Shown: positions 23,681-36,292, numbered from the stretch's first letter. The stretch is DNA of 64,000 nucleotides from Daucus carota subsp. sativus (GCF_001625215.2 NC_030381.2:43894689-43958688), one strand, 5' to 3'. Numbers and translations are program-made. Notes: generated by a model from the sequence alone, not told the origin.

Positions 23681-24774
23681 AAGATATTATGTAAAATTAG
23701 CTGAATACGTAAGATATTGTGTTTCAATTGTATTAGCTATATTGGTTGACTATAATTTAAAAATAATATGTTATTAATATTCGTGTTGTTATAAATAGAA
23801 TATATCAGTTTAATATGATAATTAACTATTTTGTAATCAGGGGGATGAGGAAAATAAACTACGGGAGATGACATGAAATTCACTGCAGATCTGTTGTGGT
23901 TCGACAAATATAGTCATTCACAAGAGATGACTATAATTATGGATAAATGCTTGCCATGGTTGGAGTATTTTTTGTGGACATTGACTATAATTTTTAATTT
24001 TTGTAAGTCAACTAGATTTTTAGCTAAGTTCTTGGAGTCGGAGATGTTTTTATGGTCCTTGTGCAATGCTATATTTATTGAATTGATATGGAAAATTTTA
24101 GATAAAAAAGATTCATAGTTCGTACCTGTTTTTTACCTAATTAACTAATTTAAAACCTTCTTTCCATTTAATGAGACTAATTTGGATTACTCCCAAAAGA
24201 TTAAAACAGGTTTGCCTACAAAAACAAAATTAGTCGGTGAAATTAGGCTGGTCTCCACTCTCCACCTAGTCTACCTCTGTCAAAATCATAATGAATCGCT
24301 AGTATTGGAATCTTGGCTCCTTTCAATTTCTAACCACCCCGAACAACTTCTTTACAAAACTAACCACCCTTTTTTTCACTTCACAAAACTGACCACCCTA
24401 AATCATTCATCCCATGGGCGAACATAAAATGAAATCGCTTATATGTTCGCCCCTTCCAAGGGAGAACATAACCAAAAAAATTTATATGTTCGCCCCCACC
24501 TGGGGCGAACATATAAGGGCAGGGGAGAACAATATTTTACTTTGTAATGGTTTCTAAAACTTTGTTTCTTTTCTGCTTTGTGTTTAGAATTATGTGTTGT
24601 CCTTTTAAGAGATCCATGAGTTCAATGCTATAAAATGTTCTTTTAGTTTCCGCAAGCGCTAGTATATAATCATGTAATTATATTTTTAATTGGATTACGG
24701 AATCATGATTTCAAGAAAGGCCGAACTTAAGATAGTCTTTAAAATTGCTTTCTCTGATTTTTATACCTCAAAAC
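23681..24774. other. Intergenic region with a perfect hairpin
   Basis: Noncoding and AT-rich. A perfect 14-bp stem with a 5-base loop lies at 24483-24515 (TATATGTTCGCCCC and its complement), with further TATGTTCGCCCC-like words at 24450-24480 in the same short cluster. Confidence 0.5.
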
Positions 24775-25132
24775 CAGTGTTTTAAAAATTCCCGATTTAA
24801 CCGATTAATCCCCTGCAAGGTCGGCCACCGATCCGATTTTTGAAATCCGATTAATCCTTATATATATTTTTTTATCAAAGTATATTTGATAAATTATTAG
24901 AATTAAAATACTATATTACTTTAAATATGAGTTTTAAAGTTTATGAATATAGTAAATATATTAGTTACTAAATAGCTAATATAATAATAACTATATATTA
25001 AATAATTTTTTAATATTAGAATAAATTCGATTTTCACTCCGATTAATCTTTTCGATTAATCCCCGATTTCCGATTAATCCCTGAATCGGCAGTTCAACCA
25101 ATTAGGTCCGATTTCCGATTTCTGTAACCCTG
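24775..25132. mobile_element. hAT-type MITE just upstream of the YSL gene
   Basis: 358 bp with termini CAGTGTTTTAAAAAT and, inverted, CAGGGTTACAGAAAT, flanked by CTCAAAAC (24767-24774) and CTCAAACT (25133-25140), a near-perfect 8-bp duplication. Inside are many CCGATTAATC and CCGATTTCC words as subterminal repeats. Its right end is about 160 bp from the YSL start codon. Confidence 0.75.
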
Positions 25133-25294
25133 CTCAAACTTAAGATTCGAGAGAGAAAAAATCCTATCAACTTTTAAATTCTTGAACCAAAACTAGCCCA
25201 ACATCTCATCTCCCTCCCATAATTACCATTCATCACTTCGAGGACACCACCCTCCTCGAAAACCACACCTCCCTCACCCCACACTCTCCCCGCC

Positions 25295-28200
25295 ATGGCG
25301 ACACGCCGCAACGACCCCTCCGAGGAACCAAACAAACCCAAGTACACCACAGCCGACAACGACGACGAGTTCGCCGAGTCCGTAGAAATGATGTTCGAGT
25401 CCAAACAAGTGCCGCCCTGGCAGAAACAGCTCACGCTCCGAGCCTTCGTCGTCAGCTTCATCCTGGGAATATTGTTCACTTTCATTGTCATGAAGCTGAA
25501 CTTGACTACGGGGATTATACCTTCGTTGAATGTCTCGGCGGGCCTGCTGGGCTTCTTCTTTGTGAAGACGTGGACCTCGTTTTTGAGCAAGAGTGGGCTG
25601 CTCAAGCAGCCCTTTACGAGGCAGGAGAATACTGTTATTCAGACCTGCGTTGTGGCTACTTCTGGCATCGCCTTCTCGGGTACTCGCTTCTTTTTCATAC
25701 CGTTATAACTTATGATCCGCGCGGGTCAGAAATAAGTTACTTATTTCTGAAAAATAGGGGCAAAATACATAAAGTTATATTTTATACATTATGTACTTAA
25801 ATGTGATAATTTCGTGTTTTTATCTTTTTTATATAATGTGATTTGTACAGCAGGTATTTTACATTTTTTACTAGTGGTTCTAAAAAAATTTGTTTATGGA
25901 ACAACTAATATGGCTGCAATTTTTTGATATTTCTGTTAATAAAATTTTATAGAACAGTTTTTTATTAAGAAAAACAAATGGGGGAGAAATCTTTGTTTTT
26001 TAGTGCAATGACAACTTTAAGAGTGAAGATGAAATGATCAGTCATGATTGATGTAGAATGGATAAGGATTGAGCAACTGGGATGAGATAAAGTGATAACA
26101 AATTGGCTCTGTAATGGTTTCATCCAAGGACTCAGAGATTTGAGTGTGCTGATAGATACTTACAAGGATGGGACCCGTTTTTCGTGTAATTGTAGGCTGT
26201 GCATTTTGGCTCTTTTATTGTGAATAACGGAAAGTATAGTTTTTGACTTCAAAATTGTACTCATCTGCTCCAATATATGACTAGTTTTGGCTATGTAATA
26301 ATTTTCAAAATTTTAGTTTGAATTTTGTTTTCCGTTAAATCATTGACAGAGTTTCACAGCTTGTAGGCTTGCACTTATTAATCCATTATTATCAATTCAA
26401 GATATAACTACCATATAAATTTGAGATAGACATGTCAAAGGAAGGTGTTCTTAAATTCAACAGAGTACTTGAGGAAGAAAAATCATCAAAGTAGTATCAA
26501 ACTGAAATTTGGTGTAGCAAATTTCGTGTAACAGGACATGTTACATCGTTGCTTTTGTGACTTGAATTAGTGGTGCCGTGACCATCAAAATATGTGGCTC
26601 CTCATGGTCCTGTCCTTGACAATTTCATTCATTATTATCAAATAGCCTTCTCCATTTGATAGGGTTGGCACATTATTTTCTTTTATGTTGGCAGCTTCCT
26701 GTTTGATATTGTTCGCAATGAAGTTCGAGTGACAAGTAGACTGTGTTAATGAAACACTATCCTGAGGCTTAAAAAAACCCGAAGCGTGAGAAATAAATTT
26801 TTACATGTTCTATAACATAAGAGTATATAGTATATATGTATTTATATGAGATTATCAATATGACACTAGGACCTCTTCTTATATGAACTTTTACCTCTTG
26901 CTTTAGCTTCATGAATTTTGTACACCTGTTCCATTGTGCAATAACATATTGTAATAGTAGCATTTAACTTGTTCATAGCTAATCCTTTATGGCATTTTAT
27001 GTAACAGGAGGCTTTGGTAGCTACCTGTTTGGTATGAGTGATATTGTAGCAAAACAATCAACCGAAGCTAATGCTGCACAAAATATTAAAAATCCTCAGC
27101 TACATTGGATGATTGGATTTCTCTTTGTTGTTAGTTTTCTTGGACTGTTCTCTGTGGTGCCGCTTCGAAAGGTATATACAGTGAGATTTTTGTTTGATCC
27201 ACCATCCTTTAATTGTAGAAAGTAGAGATACGAATAACAAATGAAAATATAAATTAACAGTATGCTCAAAAGAGTTGTTCTATTGCATTCTATCAATTGT
27301 CGACAGTTTTTTAATTGCAACAAAGCATGATGCATGCACTCATGGAAGGTTACCATATAAAAGACCCAGGAAGTGAGACTTAATGAAACCTGACACGCAA
27401 TTTGTCAGCATCCTAATTTACTCTTTTAAACTTTTTGTAGATAATGATCATCGACTTCAAACTGATTTACCCTAGTGGCACTGCAACTGCTCACCTAATT
27501 AACAGCTTCCACACACCTCAGGGAGCCAGGCTAGCCAAGTGAGTTTGTGACTATATTTTGTATATATCCTAGTTTATATCTGAATTGTTTAATGTAATCC
27601 TCACAGTCTCCTTTTCATCACATCACTGTAGAAAACAAGTTAAAGCCCTGGGGAAATTCTTCTCATTCAGCTTCGCGTGGGGCTTCTTCCAGTGGTTCTT
27701 TACTTCTGGTGATGCCTGTGGATTTAAAGAGTTCCCTACATTTGGACTTGAAGCTTATAGAAACAAGTATGTAACTGTGAAATTATCTTAAATTTTTATA
27801 CTACATAGTTTGAATCAATTATACGTAGAGGGTAAATTTATTTATTATTGATGCTGTTTAATCAATCGAAGGTTAAAGCGTGTTCGTACTCGTTACACGT
27901 CATAATTTATTGCTTGAATGATCTTTTAACGTCCCTATATGACTTCTGACAATAATTAATCTTTCTATAAAAAATATCATGTAGGTTTTTCTTTGACTTC
28001 TCAGCAACTTATGTTGGTGTTGGAATGATTTGTCCATATCTGATCAATGTATCATTACTACTTGGAGCAATTCTTTCTTGGGGTATAATGTGGCCTCTCA
28101 TCGAGGACCGAAAGGGTCATTGGTACCCCGCAGACCTTAGCTCAAGCAGTCTCCATGGTTTGCAAGGGTACAAGGTAATTTTTTTTTGGGTTTTATATCA

Positions 28201-29913
28201 AACTGGCCACCCATTTCGTCAAAAAATCTCACTTGACCCACCCAAAAAATTTCGGACTCATTTAAGCCACTATAAACCAAATATATATCATTTTACCCAC
28301 TTCATTATTTATACCTTTTTACTTAATTATTTATAAAAAATTAACCGTTTATTTTTTTACTACAAAACCACTTCGAGTACTTTCATAATAGTCCCTGATA
28401 TTTATTAAAATAATTTGGGAATTTCTAAAGCAACATAGCCATGTAGTTAAAAAAAAAATATAGTTATAGATATAGTTATATGATCATCCTAGCTATGTTG
28501 CTTTAGGAATTCCCAAATTATTTTGATAAATACTAGGGACTATTATCAAAGTACTCGAAGTGGTTTTTTAGTAAAAAAACAAACAGTTGATTTTTTATAA
28601 ATGTTTAAGTAAAGAGCTATGAATAGTGATGATATATATTTTGTTTATAGTGGCTTAAATGAGTCCGAAATTCTTTGGGTGGGTCAGGTGAGATTTTTTG
28701 ACGAAATGGGTGGGCAGTTTGATATAAAACCCATTTTTTTTAATTGTTATTTAAGCATACAAGAAAATCAATGCTACAATTTTAACCTAATTTTCAATTT
28801 CTTCAGGTATTCATAGCTATAGCCATGATCCTTGGTGATGGTCTCTACAATTTCGTAAAAGTCTTGGGTCATACTTTATTTGGATTGTCTCGCCAAATTC
28901 GGACGAAAAAACCTGAAACCTTACCAGTAGAAGCTGGCGACTCTTCTGCAGAGACTTCATCTCTGTCTTATGATGATGAGCGTAGAACCCAGATGTTCCT
29001 CAAGGACCAAATCCCAACATGGTTTGCAGTGGCTGGTTATGTCACCGTTGCTGTTGTATCTATTGCAACTCTTCCTCATATATTTCATCATCTAAAGTGG
29101 TACCATGTTGCTGTTATCTACATTTTTGCACCAATACTAGCCTTTTGCAATGCTTATGGTTGTGGTCTCACTGATTGGTCCCTGGCTTCTACCTATGGAA
29201 AGCTTGCAATCTTCACAATTGGGGCATGGGCAGGAGCCTCCCATGGTGGTATTCTTGCGGGTTTGGCAGCTTGTGGAGTCATGATGAACATTGTCGCCAC
29301 TGCATCTGACCTGATGCAGGACTTCAAAACAGGTTATATGACCCTGGCTTCACCAAGGTCGATGTTTGTGAGCCAAATTATTGGAACTGCTATGGGTTGT
29401 GTTATTTCTCCATGTGTCTTTTGGCTCTTCTATAAAGCTTTTGATAATCTTGGAGTCCCTGGTTCAGAGTACCCAGCCCCTTATGCACTTGTATATCGCA
29501 ACATGGCAATTTTGGGGGTTGAAGGGTTTTCAGCATTACCAAAGAACTGTCTCAAGCTTTGTTATGTGTTCTTCATCGCGGCCATTGTTGTCAATGCCAT
29601 TAGAGATGCTGTGGGAAAGAAGCGAGCAAAGTATATACCACTTCCAATGGCAATGGCCATTCCATTTTATCTTGGGGGTTACTTTGCCATTGATATGTGC
29701 GTTGGAAGTTTAATATTATTTGTTTGGCAGAAGTTAAACAAGACAAAAGCTGATGCGTTTGGCCCTGCTGTAGCTTCAGGATTAATTTGTGGAGATGGGA
29801 TATGGACTTTGCCCAGTTCAATACTTGCATTAGCGGGTATAAACCCACCTATATGCATGAAATTTCTGTCGAGGCAAACAAATGCAAAAGTTGATGCTTT
29901 CTTAGGATCATAA
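25295..29913 (+). CDS. YSL7: Yellow stripe-like (YSL) oligopeptide/metal-chelate transporter, 6 exons
   Basis: Exons 25295-25679, 27008-27171, 27441-27538, 27632-27766, 27985-28174 and 28807-29913 join in phase to 692 aa, the usual YSL length. YSL proteins (OPT family) are multi-pass membrane transporters of metal-nicotianamine complexes and some peptides. Diagnostic stretches: [132 protein letters not shown] and the C-terminal [14 protein letters not shown]. An acidic N-terminus ([11 protein letters not shown]) precedes the first helix. It is closest, from memory, to the Arabidopsis YSL5/7/8 group; Arabidopsis YSL7 and YSL8 have been tied to uptake of the peptide syringolin A. The symbol is a best guess within that group. 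The last intron contains a 545-bp foldback element. Start ATG is in CGCCATGGCG context. Confidence 0.93.
28188..28732. mobile_element. Foldback MULE-type MITE in the last YSL intron
   Basis: 545 bp with long inverted arms: GGGTTTTATATCAAACTGGC at the left and its near complement ending TATAAAACCC at the right, continuing through the internal ATTTGGGAATTTCTAAAGC and GCTTTAGGAATTCCCAAAT. Flanks share ATTTTTTTT (9 bp, low complexity). The terminal GGGTT..ATATCAAA.TGG.CAC pattern matches the element at 560-1114. It lies wholly within the intron, clear of both splice sites. Confidence 0.85.
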
Positions 29914-30731
29914 CTATTAGAAGAATTGTCTCCGCATGGCTTGTAGTTTCCTCCAGTGCCAATAGGCTTATAATTATAGATGCTTGTTTTTCCTCAAAAT
30001 AGACAAACACTAGTATATTTGCATCATATCAAGCCTCCCCCAGAAAAATGGGTAAGCCCCAGCTTGAAGCGTACATATAATATTTATCTTTATGAGTATC
30101 ATTTGTTCTGTCATGAAGATTATCAGTTGTCAATGAACTTGGCAATAGTTTAAATATTGTGTACAGGCCTACTGATATGGTACAAATGATAATCAGTCGT
30201 ACTTGTATTTGATATACTTTAAGATCATCAGTCTTGTTCTAGTTGAATTTTGCATTATCTCATAATGTTATTTACATTTGCCTACTTGGAGGCTGGAGCT
30301 TAGTAATATTTTTGTAGTGCCATTGCCTGTGCTGAAGCAAATTAGATTCTTGTTTCTGCTGTTTGCTTTACTTTCGCTAATTATAAGGTTTTATTTAAAC
30401 GGCATATGCTGCATTGTTCTTGCTATGCCGGACTGATGAAATATCACTTCCATTAATTTGCAGAGCTTATACAAATATCACTTCCATTAATTTGCAGAGC
30501 TTATACGGGATAATTCTATGAAGTAGCACGACTTCCAGGAGTAATCTGAACTAAATATCTGTACATTGAACGTTTGGTTAACACTAGGCAGCAAGTAGAA
30601 CTTATTTACATGGTGAAAGATAAAAATAAAAATTGTTTTGAGTGTCCCTTATTACATTCCATAATCTTGCGTGTTTTACTTTTACCCTCTGCTTTGTGTT
30701 GGAACTGTCGTAGCAACTCCAGCCTTCTACA
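29914..30731. other. Convergent spacer between YSL and FTSH6 with a 34-bp duplication
   Basis: Contains both 3' UTRs. A perfect 34-bp tandem duplication lies at 30439-30472 and 30473-30506 (unit starts AAATATCACTTCCATTAATT). Nothing else is recognised. Confidence 0.6.
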
Positions 30732-33458
30732 TTAGACCTTATTCATTTCATGAGGAAGGCTTCTATTATAAGCTTTATCACTTGATACCTCAGTAAATTC
30801 TGAGAGGATTGCTCTAAACTCATCCCCGGTTAAAGTCTCCTTGTCAAGTAGCACTTCTACTAGTTTATCAATGGCTTCTCTGTTGTCTCTTATATGGTTT
30901 CTTGCAATTTCGTATGCACTATCGACTATACTTCTTACTGTTGTGTCTATATCTTTTGCGAGCTTCTCTGACATACTGTTTCTTGCTAGCATCCTCAGTA
31001 CCACATCACTGCTCTGTGCCTCAGTCAATGCCCAAGGCCCAATCTCTGACATACCATACATTGTGACCATCTGGTAATCAAGGAGATTCAAATCATTAAG
31101 TTTGTTATTGTACTGTTATATTTTCTAGTTGCTGTGCTATATTTTTTCCCTAGCTATTTCCTTATAAACAGGACTTACTCCGTCCCTAGTTAGTTGTCCT
31201 GTTTTGACTTTTAAAGGTCAAACTAACCAATTTAAACCGAAGATTTAGAATTGACCATTTGAAAGTCAAACAGGACAACTAATTAGGGACGGAGAGAATA
31301 TATTGTAAACATATTTTTGATGGACATTACCTTTCTTGCTATTCTAGTAATCTGTTGCAGGTCCTCAGCTGCTCCAGTGGTGATTTCTGACTCACCAAAT
31401 ATAACTTCTTCAGCTGCTCGACCACCAAGGCCACCAACTATCCTGGCAAATAATTGTTGCTTTGTGAGAAGTGTGAGGTCTTCACCAGGCATGAACCATG
31501 TGAGACCACGAGCCTGGCCTCGAGGGATTAAGGTGACTTTTTGCACTGGATCATGGCCACTGGTCAACGTCCTGCAAGGTTTAAACTCGATCAAAAACAC
31601 AGAACTTGATCCTGGAAACAACCCTGCCACAATTTGAGGTGTGTATTTATGATCATGGATAACATAAGATGATTTACTTACGAACAAACAGCATGACCAA
31701 TTTCATGATAAGCCACTAGAATCTTGCTCTTTCCATCTGTCATCTTGGTTCCTTCCATTCCTGCCACTATCCTATCAATCGAATCATCTATCTCTTTTGA
31801 TGTAATTCTATCTTTTCCCCTCCGACCAGCAAGAATCGCAGCCTCATTCATGAGATTAGCTAGATCAGCACCACTAAACCCCGGCGTTCGCATAGCAATA
31901 ACAGCCAGAGACACATCTTTGTCTAGCCTCTTGTTGTTACTATGAACTTTTAGAATGTCTTCTCTTCCTCTTACATCTGGAAGTCCAACGTTTACCTATA
32001 CAAGAGCAACCACCAAACTTCCCCTCAGTTTCGTTAAGTAATAAGCATAGACGGCCTAAAAATACTATAGACATGCATATCATATTTCAGACTATAATGC
32101 ATTGTAAATATTTGTCAGCATCTTACTTGTGTGTGTGACTAAGAATGAAGATTTTCCCAGAGATTTAAATCTCTATTGCAGTAAGAAGTACGAAAAGAAG
32201 AACCAACCTGTCTGTCGAACCTTCCTGGTCTAAGAAGAGCAGGGTCAAGAATCTCAGGTCTGTTCGTTGCAGCAATGACTATCACTCCACTATTACCACT
32301 AAAACCATCAATTTCAGTGAGCAATTGATTTAAGGTCTGCTCCCTCTCGTCGTTACCTCCGCCAATGCCAGTTCCTCTTTGCCTTCCTACCGCATCTATC
32401 TCATCTATAAAAACCAAGCAAGGACAGTTCATTTTCGCCTTATTGAATAAGTCTCTCACTCTGGAAGCCCCCACTCCTACAAACATCTCAACGAAATCAG
32501 AACCTGAAAGAGAAAAAAATGGCACTCCGGCTTCTCCAGCTATAGCCCTAGCCAGCAATGTTTTCCCAGTCCCTGGTGGCCCAGTTAAAAGTATTCCTTT
32601 AGGAATCTTTGCACCAACTGCAGCAAACTTCTCTGGAATTTTCAGAAACTCGACGATTTCTTGTAAATCCTGTTTTGCTTCTTCAACTCCAGCTACATCA
32701 TTGAATGTCACCCCCGTGTTAGGTTCCATCTCAAATTTAGCTTTACTCCTGTAGGCATAGGCCAAAAAGAACCCTTAATCATGTGTTCATCATATCCATT
32801 AATTCTTTAATACAAAACATTCCTATCGCGTGAAATGAGACTTAGCAACTGCCTACTTGACATACCTTCCTAGTCCAAATGGTAAGTTTGGACCTCCTCC
32901 AGGAGAATTCGTCGAAGATCTAAGCAGTAAGCTGCCAATGAATAACAAGGGAAACGCCAAGTTTCCCAACAAGTCAAGAAACACAGCCAAGACATTCATT
33001 TCCATTGGATGTGCTGCAAAATCAATGTTCATCTCTCTAAGCTTCCTCACCAAATCTCGAGGTAATCCAGGTAACTGTATCTTAACCCTCTGACTCTTAT
33101 TGAGCTCAGGAATTATTATTTCCGCGATTGCCACAGTTCCATTCTCAAACAAGTCCACTTTCTTGACAGCACCTGAATCAAGGTACTGCAGAAATCTTGA
33201 GTAGGACATTCTACTCGAAGTAACTTCATCCGTGTTCTCTCCTTGAGCCCTCGCAGGCTGCTGAGCTATAGCTCCACCAAGAAAGGTCAGAACAACAGGA
33301 TTCAAAAGATCTCTTCGGTTGAGTTTCGTCTTAAACTGCAAACCAGGACATCTATTGGTGCTGTAAGGTGTTCCAGATGCATGGGAATTATCATTTTTAA
33401 GGCCATGAATTGTACATAAGGGCATGCAAGGCTTCAACAGAGAAAGAGCAGATGACAT
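30732..33458 (-). CDS. FTSH6: FtsH6 chloroplast ATP-dependent zinc metalloprotease, 5 exons
   Basis: Exons 33458-32866, 32748-32208, 31995-31682, 31571-31331 and 31070-30732 join in phase to 675 aa, near the roughly 685 aa of Arabidopsis FTSH6. FtsH6 is a thylakoid membrane AAA protease linked to LHCII turnover in senescence and, in Arabidopsis, to heat-stress memory through HSP21. The N-terminus has a plastid transit peptide followed by a lumen-type signal ([19 protein letters not shown] then PARAQ). After the lumenal part ([20 protein letters not shown]) comes a membrane segment ([11 protein letters not shown]), then Walker A GPPGTGKT (about residues 254-261), Walker B VFIDEIDA, the second region of homology ([20 protein letters not shown]) and the zinc motif HEIGH (about 475-479). 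The C-terminal tail is shorter and different from Arabidopsis. All catalytic motifs are intact. Confidence 0.95.
31178..31298. mobile_element. Stowaway-like MITE in FTSH6 intron 4
   Basis: About 120 bp, almost a perfect hairpin: CTCCGTCCCTAGTTAGTTGT at one end and its near complement ACAACTAATTAGGGACGGAG at the other, with TA at both flanks. The terminus resembles the plant Stowaway CTCCCTCCGTCCC signature. Confidence 0.8.
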
Positions 33459-33720
33459 GGTTTTGTTAAGATTAATGTTTAATCACTGTTTTGTAGTTGA
33501 AGGCTTCAAAATGCTAGAATGTGGATTGTGGGGGATGATTTGGAGCAAAGTTCAATATAAATAATGATTGAAAAAGGAAATAAGGGATGCAAAGATGGTT
33601 CTAGTCTTCCAGCAATGCTGGTATTAACAGTTTGTCTTTTATCAGTTGATATGACATTTTCAGTTCAAGAATGCTCTAGAGCAAGCAAACCTATTTTTCT
33701 CTGAGGTTTAAACTCTTAAC
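33459..33720 (-). promoter_or_regulatory. FTSH6 upstream region with TATA-like and heat-shock-element-like sites
   Basis: A TATA-like TATTTATATTG (complement of about 33553-33563) lies roughly 95-105 bp upstream of the ATG. TTCAAGAATGCTC at 33664-33676 has two perfect alternating heat-shock-element units (TTC, GAA) plus an imperfect third. FTSH6 is heat-responsive in Arabidopsis, so the site is plausible, but the match is short. Confidence 0.35.
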
Positions 33721-36180
33721 GTTTATATCTCAATTTGCTGACAGGAAAAAAACGTTTAAACATTAATTTTAACAGGTTAGAAACTTGACAGCACAGAAAT
33801 TAGTGTGGGAGCTTGCACTTATATATGGATATCCTCGTACCAGGCATACAGGGGAACTCGTTTGGAAGAGGAAGTTCCCGCACATTTCAAGATTCTTATA
33901 AAATATAATTTCAGAAAATATTTTAACTTTTTCTGAATTAATATTTAATATTTGATTTTTTGTTTAGAAACAATTTTTTTTGAATAAATCACAGAAAAAT
34001 ATTTTACAGTAGTTTTAAAATACGTGATGCATAAGAAAAAGACTGTATAGAATAAATGGGTCGAAAGTAATAGTATTTTTTTGTTTTTCTACATTGATGA
34101 GACGGGTGGACTACGATATAGAAACGTTCAGTACTTATCTAGTTTACAACTTTACATTCATAAATTTTCCAGCAAATTTTGGGGTTTCCAATGAGTTCTA
34201 AACAACAGAGGCATTTGCTAGACTGGGGCATGATTCAGCACTAACAAAAACGAGAAAAGATACCAGATGCCACAGAACTGCAAACAAGAAGGAAAAGAGG
34301 ATAAACACTATATAATCTAGCGTTTTTGGATTGCAAAGTGAGGGGGCCATCTTCTCCAGCACTGGTGTTTGGTGTCATTTTCGGTACCCTGCACCAACAC
34401 CCAATAAAAAGTTAAAAACAAAGACGTCCGAAAAACAAGCGGAAACAGAGGACTGAGGAGTTGGAATTTCCAATAGCAGTTCATAAGCTTGCAATGCTCG
34501 AAAAGGAATAAAAAAAAGTTGCAAGCACTTCAAATCTCTCTAATAAACAACTCAGATGTTCATATGTTAGTTCTTTGCCTCTTTTAATGCTCAAGAAAAA
34601 AACATGTTGAGTAATTGAGTCAGAACTTGTACTATGCAAAATACAAAATATCAAAACTCCGCCAATTACATCGAGTTTTGAGGTGTGAATTGAATAAAGT
34701 AGAAATACCTAAATACAAGGGTATGAAGTTTGAGGTTCTAACATGGGAGAAAATGTCAACATTATACTTTATTGTAACCTAAAATATATCAATGGCACAT
34801 CTGTGGAGTGTGAAGCAAACCTATCTAGCTTCACACACCAGAAAGAACGCTATAATATATGTATCCATTTTCAGTGCATCCATACCAGAAAATATCTCTT
34901 ATACACTTTAGCTGAACTCTGAAAATGCAAATTTCTCATCAATTAGTTGCCTCTGCCAAGTGCAGGTTTACCAAGGTCAACTTTATCCTGGATATGCAAA
35001 AATTAAAAAGAAATATATTAGAGAAACATCAATACCCTTTATTAATAAGCGAAACCACGTTTCGGTGGAACATCGGTACCAAAAGTACCAAAGTACCAAA
35101 ATTTGGTCACTTTCATATTGATTAGGATTTTATAATCATTATTATACTATTATCAAAAGACTTTTATAATAAATAGAATTTTATATATAATTAAAGACTT
35201 CAATATTAATTAGGACAATAGAAGACTTCTGTATTGATTAGAATTTTATTATTAAAGACTTCAATATTGATTAGGACAATGTTATATAAATTTTTTATTT
35301 AATAATAATAATCATTATAGAATTATGAAAAAAAATTCATATTGTTAGAATTTTATAGCTATTGTTATACATTTTTAGGATTTTATAATTATTATTATAC
35401 AATTATGAAAAGACTTCTATATTGATTCAAACTTTATTATTAAAAATTTCAGTATTGGTTAAAATTTTATAATTAATATTATTCTACTACAAAAAGACTT
35501 CTATAATGTTTAGGATTTATAAAATTTCTATCATATTTCAGAATTAAAATAAACAAGATTCAATATTGATACCAAAGTACCAAAAAATTTGATCATATAT
35601 TTTTTAATAATAATAATTATTATCATTCAGTGTTTTCACAAGATCGCGATAAAGACGAATAAGGTTGTGGTAACACTGATTTGACAAATATAAACTCAAA
35701 GACAATGAAGTCATAGTCCATATTGCAACATATAATAAAAAACCGAAACACAAGACATACTTCAAAATATTTGATATCAAATTAGTTTTGAAAAGTTAAT
35801 TAACTTTGTCAAACTACAATATTAGTTTATTAAACAACCACAATACCACCATTAAAAAAACTACAACTATAATTATATATAATGTTTGTCTATTAGATGA
35901 ATAGAATAATTGCGACTTAAATTTTTTTTCGAATTTTTATTCAAGATTAAAGACACTATAAACGAACTTATATGTGTTGATCTTGAATATTATTTTCACA
36001 ATTTAAAAATCATCAAACAACATAGTAATTTTATTAAAATAAAACATACCGTTAGAGTTAAGTTCCATAAAGTCCGTATTTAAACCGTAGTAAGTACCAG
36101 TTATAATCTTTTAGTTTAGTCAAAAATAATATCTTTAATTATTCAAATTTCATATATAATTTACCATCTTTAAGTAGTTT
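33721..36180. repeat. AT-rich intergenic DNA with a degenerate tandem array
   Basis: 35110-35560 is a degenerate array built from AAAAGACTTCTATATTGATT and AGAATTTTATTATTA-like words, framed by GGTACCAAA and AAAGTACCAAA words. Minus-strand 34327-34388 could read as a terminal exon (motif CWRRWPPHFAIQKR after GTTGGTGCAG), but no partner exon is seen. Otherwise nothing is recognised. Confidence 0.5.
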
Positions 36181-36292
36181 TTGACAAATATGGCTTATAG
36201 TCTACGAAACTCTCGGGGTGAGCCAGGGTCGAACCCATGACCTGGGACGACAGAGAATAAGCTCTTTACCACTGAGCTATAATTATTAATTA
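36181..36292 (-). mobile_element. tRNA-derived SINE (family 1, copy 2)
   Basis: On the minus strand: A box TAGCTCAGTGGTAAAGAGC, B box GGTTCGACCCT, and the shared spacer TTATTCTCTGT.GTCCC and 3' words CTGGCTCA.CC and ATAAGCC also found in the copy at 22723-22861. No clean poly-A or target duplication is seen, so it is older or truncated. Confidence 0.8.

Noticed and set aside
25174..25605. Minus-strand frame of 143 codons at the YSL first exon
   Set aside because: Antisense to a clearly conserved exon.
34327..34388. Minus-strand terminal exon candidate (motif CWRRWPPHFAIQKR)
   Set aside because: A good acceptor and stop, but only about 20 codons and no partner exon; insufficient support.
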